A stretch of 5,582 nt of DNA from Chloroflexi bacterium RBG_16_60_22 (lineage in GTDB: Bacteria; Chloroflexota; Dehalococcoidia; Dehalococcoidales; RBG-16-60-22): the NCBI GenBank assembly GCA_001796935.1, contig MGNX01000117.1, positions 1 through 5,582 of the forward strand, given 5' to 3'. Of the stretch, positions 1 through 4,718 are shown piece after piece; position 1 is the first letter of the stretch; every line of letters begins with the position of its first letter. Position numbers and translations under genes: made by a program. The notes beneath the pieces are model-generated. The model searched no databases. It was not told where the DNA came from and was given only the letters and a program-made list of their open reading frames with translations.

Positions 1-152
1 AGGGAGAGTGAGAGGGATTTCTCAGCGCCCCAAGCCGCGGCTGCCGCGAGGGCGGCCCGGGTGGGAATAGATAACAAGGGAGAGTGAGAGGGATTTCTCA
101 GCGCCCCAAGCCGCGGCTGCCGCGAGGGCGGCCCGGGTGGGAATAGATAACA
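1..152. repeat. 76-bp tandem direct repeat, two exact copies, running to the window edge
   Basis: Positions 1-76 and 77-152 are identical base for base; identity breaks at 153. Because copy one begins at base 1, more copies may lie outside the window. Each unit has a purine-rich half (GGGAGAGTGAGAGGGA) and a very GC-rich half containing a short hairpin, CGCGG-CTG-CCGCG (36-48 and 112-124), and ends in AATAGATAACA. I see no supported gene from 1 to 180; the short reading frames crossing it have no ribosome site or recognisable protein. There are no variable spacers, so this is not a CRISPR array. It lies just downstream of the minus-strand hydrolase/PncC operon. It could be a minisatellite, part of a larger tandem array, or a contig-end assembly duplication. 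Confidence 0.9.
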
Positions 153-180
153 TCCGAGGGGAGGGGCGGCTGATTTTCAA

Positions 181-663
181 TCAAGCGTCTTCGAGGCCCA
201 GCAGGAATTCCCGCAGCCAGCTTAAGGCCGCCTCCGCCGCGCTCCGCTTGTTCCGCGCGCGGCTGCCGCGGAACTCGTGGTTCCGGCTGGACACCCCTCC
301 CCGGTGCGCCAGCCCCAGGTAGAAAAGCCCCACCGCCTTCCCGGGCGTGGCCCCGCCCGGCCCGGCGATGCCGGTATCCGCCAGGCAGATATCCACCGCC
401 AGCACCTTCCTGCCCCCGGCGGCCATCTCCTCGACGACCTGCGGGCTCACCGAGCCGTACCGCTCGAGGGTCTCCGCCCGGACGCCGATAAGCTTAATCT
501 TGACCTCGTTGCTGTAAGAGGTCACCGACCCCTTGAAGTAATCGGAGCTGCCGGGCACGCTCGTAATGAGGTGCGATATCAGCCCGCCGGTGGCGGATTC
601 CACGGCGCCCAGCGTCAGGCCTTTCCTCCGCAGCAGCTCACCTATCTCCCGCTCCGGGCCCAT
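181..663 (-). CDS. pncC: CinA C-terminal domain protein, nicotinamide-nucleotide amidohydrolase (PncC type)
   Basis: A 160-aa cytoplasmic enzyme expected to deamidate nicotinamide mononucleotide (NMN) to nicotinic acid mononucleotide, recycling the NMN released by bacterial DNA ligase and other NAD consumers. The whole protein is one CinA-C domain, the usual size of stand-alone PncC. Family motifs appear in order: ESATGG (22-27), PGSSDYFKGSVTSYSNEVK (37-55), GSVSPQVVEEMA (70-81), GIAGPGGATPGKAVG (98-112) and FRG-R near the end (131-135). The N-terminal molybdopterin-binding-like domain of full CinA is absent. Two positions depart from the consensus as I know it: KGS where GG is usual (44-46) and KAVG where KPVG is usual. 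The ATG has a GGGGAGGT ribosome site (673-680) 9 nt upstream. The gene follows the hydrolase gene by 18 nt, so the two are probably co-transcribed. The family assignment is firm; the enzymatic role is inferred from the family. Confidence 0.92.
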   Translation of the reverse strand: MGPEREIGELLRRKGLTLGAVESATGGLISHLITSVPGSSDYFKGSVTSYSNEVKIKLIGVRAETLERYGSVSPQVVEEMAAGGRKVLAVDICLADTGIAGPGGATPGKAVGLFYLGLAHRGGVSSRNHEFRGSRARNKRSAAEAALSWLREFLLGLEDA

Positions 664-681
664 TCTAGATATACCTCCCCG

Positions 682-1344
682 TCATAGCCATGGCAAGACC
701 CGACTCCGGATAAAATCGAAGTTCTGGGCGACCTTTTCCGCGCCCGGCACGATGTCCATGTGGCCGGGCAGCAGGTATTCGATGTCCAGTTCCGAGAGCG
801 CCTCGATGGATTTTTTCAGCGCCTCCCCATTACCGCCGGGAAGGTCGACGCGGCCGGTGTTCATCGCGAAAATCACGTCACCGCAGACCAGCGTCCTGTC
901 CCTGCGATTATAGAAACAGATACTGTCCGGGGTATGCCCCGGCGCCGGTATCATCTCCAACTCCGTCTCCCCGGAGCTGAGGCGGTTCCCATCCAGGGAG
1001 TAGTCCTCTTTAAACTCCATCGGCGGCATGCCGAAAATGCGCGCGCCGTCCACCACTACCAGCTGGTAGTTCTTTTTCTGGACGGGGTGAATGGCAATTC
1101 TGGCCCCAGAGAGCTCCTTGAAGGCCTCATTGGCGGCGCAGTGGTCGCCGTGGAGGTGCGTATTGACGATTATCCCGATATCTTTGGGGTCGATGCCGTC
1201 CTTTTTCAGGTTGCCCACCAGCCCCGATAGAAATGACGTGTTGCCGGGGTCGATGATAATACCCGGGCTACCGGTGAAAACGTAGGTATTGCAGTCGAAC
1301 ATCCCCTGCTCCGGGTAAAAAAATAGATTATTTGTGAGTTTCAT
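682..1344 (-). CDS. MBL-fold metallohydrolase (glyoxalase II-like)
   Basis: A 220-aa metallo-beta-lactamase-fold hydrolase, predicted soluble and cytoplasmic. The binuclear metal site is complete: THLHGDH (62-68, giving H63, H65, D67, H68), H137 in APGHTPDS, D156 in VCGDVIF and H195 in LLPGH. The N-terminal DCNTYVF and IIIDPGN strands are typical of the glyoxalase II / hydroxyacylglutathione hydrolase-like branch. The substrate cannot be read from the sequence; thioesters, lactones and other esters are all possible. The start ATG has a GGAG (1355-1358) 10 nt upstream and lies about 35 nt below the expected start site of the TATAAT at 1386-1391. It is the first gene of the minus-strand pair with pncC. 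A lactone or thioester hydrolase next to an NMN amidohydrolase does not point to a shared pathway I can name. Confidence 0.9.
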   Translation of the reverse strand: MKLTNNLFFYPEQGMFDCNTYVFTGSPGIIIDPGNTSFLSGLVGNLKKDGIDPKDIGIIVNTHLHGDHCAANEAFKELSGARIAIHPVQKKNYQLVVVDGARIFGMPPMEFKEDYSLDGNRLSSGETELEMIPAPGHTPDSICFYNRRDRTLVCGDVIFAMNTGRVDLPGGNGEALKKSIEALSELDIEYLLPGHMDIVPGAEKVAQNFDFIRSRVLPWL

Positions 1345-1385
1345 GCTATATTATCTCCAAGCGTAAATGTTGAGCTTCCGTTACA

Positions 1386-1395
1386 ATTATATAAT
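1386..1395. promoter_or_regulatory. Divergent promoter core: palindrome giving a -10 box on each strand
   Basis: ATTATATAAT is a perfect 10-bp palindrome in the 91-bp gap between the divergent hydrolase and membrane-protein genes. It contains TATAAT on the plus strand (1390-1395) and TATAAT on the minus strand (1391 to 1386), sharing two bases. Start sites about 7 nt downstream would give near-equal leaders of about 34 nt (plus) and 35 nt (minus). The -35 regions are weak: for plus, TTGAGC (1370-1375) has only a 14-bp spacer; for minus, TTATCG (complement of 1409-1414) has a 17-bp spacer. The match to the -10 consensus is seen; promoter activity is inferred. Confidence 0.6.
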
Positions 1396-1435
1396 AACCG
1401 GAGCATTACGATAAACCGAAGAGGAGGTTATCCCG

Positions 1436-1627
1436 ATGGGAGTTTTTGCTGGCATACTGGGCGGCATCGGCGGGCTGTGCGCCGTGCTGGGGATTGTCAC
1501 CGCACTGGAGGTGCTGCCCCCGATGGGGGAGCAGTTCACCGTGACTTTCTGGTTCATGCTCTCGGCGGTCCTTTTCCTGGCCACTATCGCCATGACCGTG
1601 GGGCGCGGCGGCGGCCCGGCTGACTAG
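1436..1627 (+). CDS. Small two-helix membrane protein of unknown function
   Basis: A 63-aa protein I do not recognise. It has two hydrophobic segments, about residues 4-24 (glycine-rich, FAGILGGIGGLCAVLGIVTA) and 36-55 (VTFWFMLSAVLFLATIAMTV), joined by a short loop with two glutamates (EVLPPMGEQ). It ends in a small R/G/D-rich tail. The acidic loop and the Arg after helix two suggest both termini face the cytoplasm. The start is well supported: GAGGAGGT (1421-1428) lies 7 nt before ATG, and a TATAAT box is about 40 nt upstream. It precedes the DUF167 gene by 21 nt, likely in one transcript. DUF167 genes in other bacteria often sit next to yggT, which encodes a longer integral membrane protein; this product is too short and does not look like YggT. 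The strong ribosome site and fitting operon position argue that it is real. Confidence 0.75.
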   Translation: MGVFAGILGGIGGLCAVLGIVTALEVLPPMGEQFTVTFWFMLSAVLFLATIAMTVGRGGGPAD

Positions 1628-1648
1628 CCCGATATTTTAAGGTAGCCG

Positions 1649-1939
1649 GTGAACCAGTTGTCCACCAGCGGTCAGGGCAGCCAGCGGCTGTCCGTAAAAG
1701 TCACGCCCCATGCCGGGCGGAGCGAGATAACCGGGTTCAGCGATGGCGTCCTCCGGGTGAGAATCGCCGCCCCGCCGGTGGAGGGCAGGGCCAACCGGGA
1801 GCTCATCGACCTCCTCAGCCGGGCGCTGGGGCTCGGCAAGTCCTCCCTCACGATTATAAAAGGCCAGACCAGCCGCCAGAAGGTCGTGGCCGTAGCCGGC
1901 ATCACCCGGGAGGAGATTATTAAACGATTATCGGTTTAG
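1649..1939 (+). CDS. DUF167 / UPF0235 (YggU-type) family protein
   Basis: A 96-aa small soluble protein of the DUF167 family, whose biochemical role is not established. Conserved blocks are VKVTPHAGRSEITG (16-29), LRVRIAAPPVEGRANREL (35-52) and GQTSRQKVV (72-80); these are the family's core VxPxAxRS, APPVxGxANxxL and GxxSRxK signatures. The length is normal for the family. The start is GTG at 1649, chosen because AAGGT (1639-1643) lies 5 nt upstream and no better start precedes the conserved region; an alternative TTG at codon 4 has a poorer context. It is the second gene after the small membrane protein and is followed within 4 nt by a terminator-like hairpin. The family call is secure and the function is unknown. 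Confidence 0.92.
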   Translation: MNQLSTSGQGSQRLSVKVTPHAGRSEITGFSDGVLRVRIAAPPVEGRANRELIDLLSRALGLGKSSLTIIKGQTSRQKVVAVAGITREEIIKRLSV

Positions 1940-1942
1940 GAC

Positions 1943-1965
1943 GCCAGCCAGGCTGGTATCTTTTT
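1943..1965 (+). terminator. Probable Rho-independent terminator of the plus-strand operon
   Basis: Directly after the DUF167 stop, CCAGC (1944-1948) and GCTGG (1952-1956) form a stem with a CAG loop, extendable by a G-T pair. After ATC follows a run of five T (1961-1965). The stem is short, so strength is uncertain. Confidence 0.5.
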
Positions 1966-1992
1966 CCCTCACCCTCTCATCCCATTGTTTCC

Positions 1993-2071
1993 TTTGTCAT
2001 TCCCGCGAAAGCGGGAATCCATCGGGGGGATAAGGGGTCTGGATTCTCGGGTCAAGCCCGAGAATGACAAA
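1993..2071. repeat. REP/MITE-like inverted-repeat element of 79 bp
   Basis: The ends are a 10-bp inverted repeat, TTTGTCATTC (1993-2002) and GAATGACAAA (2062-2071). Inside are two hairpins: ATTCCCGC-GAAA-GCGGGAAT (1999-2018, with a GNRA-type loop) and ATTCTCGGG-TCAAG-CCCGAGAAT (2043-2065). A third inverted pair, GAATCCA (2015-2021) and TGGATTC (2040-2046), lies between them. This architecture matches the short GTCATTCC-type palindromic elements dispersed in many bacterial genomes. It lies between two convergent genes, where such elements often settle. I see no clear target-site duplication and no open reading frame. Whether it is repeated elsewhere in this genome cannot be seen here. Confidence 0.75.
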
Positions 2072-2076
2072 AGGGA

Positions 2077-2103
2077 AGAGGGGACTTTCGCCCCCTCTCT
2101 TTT
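2077..2103. terminator. Bidirectional terminator hairpin between convergent genes
   Basis: AGAGGGG (2077-2083) pairs with CCCCTCT (2092-2098) around an 8-nt loop. On the plus strand it is followed by CTTTTATTT, a reasonable T-tract. On the minus strand it starts 8 nt past the DUF4349 stop and is followed by TCCCTTTT, a weaker tract. It could stop read-through from both sides. A near-identical stem occurs at 3499-3517. Confidence 0.6.
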
Positions 2104-2105
2104 AT

Positions 2106-3284
2106 TTAGGCCTTCTTCCTCCGGCGCCACCAGGCGAAGTAGAGGATGAAGCCGATGATTATCCAGACCGGGCTGAAGATACCCAGCCAGATGATGATAT
2201 CCGCGATGACACGCCCGAAGCCGACCAGCCCGTTCCAGGCACCCCCGGCGATGTTGCCGGCGCTCCAGCCGGGCAGGACGGTAATGTAGTCGCTCCGGGT
2301 AGAGGTATCCTTATTGCCGCGGTCGTCGGTTACCTTGAGCGAGACGGTAAATGTCCCGTCGGAGCGGTAGGCGTGGGACGGCATTTCGTCGGTGCTGGTA
2401 TCGCCGTCACCGAAGGCCCACTCGAAGCTGTAAGGTGAAAAGCCACCGGAGATGTTGGGGTAAAACTGGACTCTCGCCCCTTCCTTAACGTTACGGGAAT
2501 CGGCGCTGAACTCGACGGTGAGCTTGGACTGCTCAAGGCGCACCTGGATAAAGGACATGGACGAGCTCTGCTCGAGGTACTGCATGCGCCCCCTGGTCTG
2601 CTCGATTTCGCCGCGGGTCTTCACCAGCTCGCGCTGGACTTCCAGGATATCGGACACCTTGCCCGCCTGCTCCATCAGCTTGAGGAGCTGGGCCTCGGCG
2701 GCTTCCAGGTTCTTCAGCCGGGAGGAAAGGTCGACGTACTCCTCGGTGACGTCCTGGCCGGAGGTGCTCTCCTGCCTTACCTCCACCCCCAGGCCCCGGA
2801 GCGCCCGGATGGCATCGTCAAAAGAGCTGGCGTCCACCCGGATAGAGATGTTCCCCATCATCCTCTCTCGCTCCTGCCAGGTGTTGGAGGACACGACAAA
2901 TCCGTTATACGAGGCGGCCAGCCGGGTAATCTGCTCGATAGCGGCGGCCACGTCCGTCACCACCAGGGACATGTCCCCGGTGCGGATAATCATGCGGTCG
3001 CCCTCCCAGGGCTGTCCCGTCTGAGATACTTCAACCGGGGCCTTGGGGGCCGGCACCGGGGTAGGAGTCGGGGACGGGGCGGGCGGAAGGGATATCACCG
3101 GGGGCGGGGTCTGGACCACGACCGTATCACGGCCGCCGAACAGCCCGGACGACTCGGGTGGCATAGGCGCCGGTACAGGAGAAGGTGCGGGGGCCGGTAC
3201 CGGGGCGGACTTCGGCGCCGCGGCGCAGGCGGCCGTCCCCACCAGAATTAAACCCACCAGAATTCCGGCGATTAACTTTTTCAT
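2106..3284 (-). CDS. Surface-anchored DUF4349 protein with an inserted PKD domain
   Basis: A 392-aa exported protein. Residues 1-20 are a signal peptide ending LVGTAAC; C20 could be a lipobox cysteine, although T at -3 is atypical, so ordinary Sec cleavage is possible. Residues 25-83 are a Pro/Ala-rich linker. About 93-252 is a DUF4349 domain: RMIIRTGDMSLVV, a YNGFV/RVDAS region, GQDVTEEYVDLSSRLKNLEA and a coiled coil (about 185-240) ending before SFIQVRL. About 255-337 is a PKD domain with WAFGDGDTS (289-297) and PSHAYRSDGTFTVSLKVTD (302-320). About 359-386 is a transmembrane helix followed by RRRKK, so the C-terminus should be cytoplasmic and the bulk outside. DUF4349 function is not known; PKD folds usually mediate extracellular binding. 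An AGGGAGGT site (3289-3296) fixes the start. The gene appears monocistronic, with its own promoter and a 3' hairpin. The PKD domain between coiled coil and anchor is the odd feature. Confidence 0.88.
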   Translation of the reverse strand: MKKLIAGILVGLILVGTAACAAAPKSAPVPAPAPSPVPAPMPPESSGLFGGRDTVVVQTPPPVISLPPAPSPTPTPVPAPKAPVEVSQTGQPWEGDRMIIRTGDMSLVVTDVAAAIEQITRLAASYNGFVVSSNTWQERERMMGNISIRVDASSFDDAIRALRGLGVEVRQESTSGQDVTEEYVDLSSRLKNLEAAEAQLLKLMEQAGKVSDILEVQRELVKTRGEIEQTRGRMQYLEQSSSMSFIQVRLEQSKLTVEFSADSRNVKEGARVQFYPNISGGFSPYSFEWAFGDGDTSTDEMPSHAYRSDGTFTVSLKVTDDRGNKDTSTRSDYITVLPGWSAGNIAGGAWNGLVGFGRVIADIIIWLGIFSPVWIIIGFILYFAWWRRRKKA

Positions 3285-3308
3285 GATAACCTCCCTTTCA
3301 GCCCGGCT

Positions 3309-3380
3309 CCGTTATATTATAACGCCAAAAGGGGGAAAAGGTTCGGTGTGGAGAGTTAAAATTATCTAAAATTTTAAAAA
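3309..3380 (-). promoter_or_regulatory. Probable promoter of the DUF4349 gene
   Basis: On the minus strand TATAAT lies at 3321-3316, giving a start site near 3309 and a leader of about 25 nt to the ATG at 3284. No good -35 hexamer is present at 16-18 bp spacing (GAACCT at best). An AT-rich tract at about 3356-3380 (AAAATTATCTAAAATTTTAA on the plus strand), roughly 47-71 bp upstream of the start site, could act as an UP-like element that offsets the weak -35. The -10 match is seen; the rest is inference. Confidence 0.5.
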
Positions 3381-3430
3381 AGTCGTTCTTCCTTCAGGTC
3401 GTTTCAATATTTTAACTTCACCCCATTTTA

Positions 3431-3489
3431 TCCCCCTCTCCAATCTGGAACACGATGTTCACCCAAGATAATCTGATTGGAGAGGGGGA
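3431..3489. repeat. MITE-like inverted repeat with 15-bp perfect arms
   Basis: TCCCCCTCTCCAATC (3431-3445) is perfectly inverted as GATTGGAGAGGGGGA (3475-3489), separated by 29 nt. The interior holds a smaller hairpin, GAACA-CGA-TGTTC (3448-3460). It has no coding potential. It lies in the 366-bp gene-free stretch 3285-3650, which otherwise contains the DUF4349 promoter, further hairpins up to 3590, and unremarkable AT-rich sequence beside the transporter stop codon. The form suggests a non-autonomous dispersed element or a structured RNA; the window alone cannot decide. Confidence 0.65.
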
Positions 3490-3498
3490 CGAATAGAA

Positions 3499-3517
3499 AG
3501 AGGGGTTTCACCCCTCT
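3499..3517 (-). terminator. Terminator-like hairpin downstream of the transporter operon
   Basis: AGAGGGG (3499-3505) and CCCCTCT (3511-3517) form a perfect 7-bp stem with a 5-nt loop. Read on the minus strand, the direction of the transporter operon, it is followed by TTCTATT; on the plus strand by TAGAC, with no T-tract. It is about 135 nt past the ATPase stop, so it would be a distal terminator. The stem bases are the same as in the hairpin at 2077-2098. Confidence 0.4.
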
Positions 3518-3528
3518 TAGACACCCCC

Positions 3529-3590
3529 CTCGGGACAACCTCTCCAGCCCGAGAAACTCCGGCCAATTACGATAATCCTGGCCGGAGAGG
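3529..3590. repeat. Cluster of interleaved inverted repeats
   Basis: Three inverted pairs occupy 62 bp: CTCGGG (3529-3534) with CCCGAG (3548-3553), CTCCGGCC (3557-3564) with GGCCGGAG (3580-3587, loop 15 nt), and CCTCTCC (3539-3545) with GGAGAGG (3584-3590). The last overlaps the other two, so alternative, mutually exclusive folds are possible. The cluster sits 61 nt past the ATPase stop. The 8-bp GC-rich stem could slow or stop transcription of the transporter operon, but the T-tract after it on the minus strand is poor (TTTCTCGG). Confidence 0.6.
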
Positions 3591-3650
3591 GGTCAGGGGT
3601 GAGGTAAAGCTAATCCACCGAATATGAATAGAACTATTAGAAAAACCCGA

Positions 3651-4718
3651 TTAACTGCGGCTTTCGTAGACGCGTATCCGTCTCATCCGCAGGATGAGAA
3701 AGACCTCCTGCCCCACGGCCAGCTCCATCTCGTCGAAGAGGTAAGTGGGAATCTCGGACATGAGGTTGGTCTCCCCGACGTCTATCCAGATTCTCACCGT
3801 GTTGTTCACCGGCTTGATGGCGGTGATGACCCCCTGGAACCCGTTGACGCTCAGCCCCGGGGGGCGGGTCCGGGAAACGTAGATATGGCGGGGCAGGATG
3901 GCCACCTTGCTGATTTTATGATGTCCTTCATGGGGAACGGTCAGCTTCAGTCCCGAGCAGGCCACCTCCATAATCCCCTGTCCCAGGTCCCGGCAGGAAT
4001 CGCAGTCGAGGATATTGGGCGCCCCGATGAAATCGGCCACCCTTTCTCCCTCCGGATGGAAGAGCATCTCCTCCGGGCCGGCCACCTGCTCCACATGGCC
4101 GTTCTGGATAACGGCCACGCGGTCGGCCATCTCCAGCGCCTCCATGAGGTCGTGGGTAATGTGGACCGTGGTCAGCCCCAGCTCGCGGTGGACGCGCCGC
4201 AGCTCCAGCCTCAAATACCGGCCGGTGCGCAGGTCAAGGGCACCCAGCGGCTCGTCGAGGAGCAGAATACGGGGAGAAGGTGCCAGCGCCCGGGCCAGGG
4301 CCACCCGCTGTTTCTCGCCACCGCTGAGGGAACGCGGGTCACGGTGCAGCAGGTGGGAGATGCCCAGCAGTCCGGCCATTTTTTGCACCTTTTCCCGGGC
4401 ATCCCTGTTCTTGAGCCCCGCCTGCTTGAGACCGAAGGCGATGTTGTCCACCACGCTAAGAAAGGGGAAGAGGACGTAGTCCTGGGGCACGTACCCCACG
4501 TTTCTCTCCTCCGGGGCGCAGTGCGTCACGTCCCGGTGGTCCATCCATATCTCGCCGTGCCGGATACGGTGCAGCCCGGCGACGCACTCGATGAGCACCG
4601 TCTTGCCCGCCCCGGTGGGCCCCAGGATGACGAAGTACTCGCCGTCCGCCGCGGACAGATTGACATCCGCCAGGTGAAAGTCCCCCAGGTGCAGGGAGAG
4701 GTCTTTGATTTCAATCAT
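3651..4718 (-). CDS. wtpC: Molybdate/tungstate-type ABC importer, ATP-binding subunit (WtpC/ModC-like)
   Basis: A 355-aa cytoplasmic ATPase powering oxyanion import. The nucleotide-binding domain is complete: Walker A GPTGAGKT (33-40), Q-loop Q79 in YVPQD, signature LSGGEKQR (131-138), Walker B ILLLDEP (151-157), D-loop GALD (159-162) and switch H189 in HITHD. Segments such as GEYFVILGPTGAGKT and NIAFGLK resemble the tungstate/molybdate WtpC branch more than E. coli ModC. Residues about 285-350 (LSVNGFQGVITAIKP to VFLILRMRRIRV) form a C-terminal TOBE-like regulatory domain. The start is the ATG at 4718: it overlaps the permease stop as ATGA, AAGGT (4726-4730) lies 7 nt upstream, and homology begins at MIEIKDLSL. 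The frame stays open 95 codons further upstream, but that part reads as antisense-like noise inside the permease gene. Whether the substrate is tungstate, molybdate or possibly sulfate cannot be settled from this subunit. Confidence 0.88.
   Translation of the reverse strand: MIEIKDLSLHLGDFHLADVNLSAADGEYFVILGPTGAGKTVLIECVAGLHRIRHGEIWMDHRDVTHCAPEERNVGYVPQDYVLFPFLSVVDNIAFGLKQAGLKNRDAREKVQKMAGLLGISHLLHRDPRSLSGGEKQRVALARALAPSPRILLLDEPLGALDLRTGRYLRLELRRVHRELGLTTVHITHDLMEALEMADRVAVIQNGHVEQVAGPEEMLFHPEGERVADFIGAPNILDCDSCRDLGQGIMEVACSGLKLTVPHEGHHKISKVAILPRHIYVSRTRPPGLSVNGFQGVITAIKPVNNTVRIWIDVGETNLMSEIPTYLFDEMELAVGQEVFLILRMRRIRVYESRS

Noticed and set aside
1..152. CRISPR array
   Set aside because: The repeat is 76 bp with adjacent copies and no unique spacers.
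277..913. Two overlapping plus-strand frames (136 and 115 codons) opposite pncC and the hydrolase
   Set aside because: Both are opposite strongly supported genes and give proline/arginine-rich translations without motifs or ribosome sites.
3043..3369. A glycine-rich 108-codon plus-strand frame
   Set aside because: It is the complement of the Pro/Ala-rich linker and signal peptide of the DUF4349 protein, which explains its G/A/T-rich composition.
3616..3650. Terminator immediately after the ATPase stop
   Set aside because: AATAG-AA-CTATT (3628-3639) is an AT-only 5-bp stem with a 2-nt loop and no T-tract on the minus strand; too weak to call.
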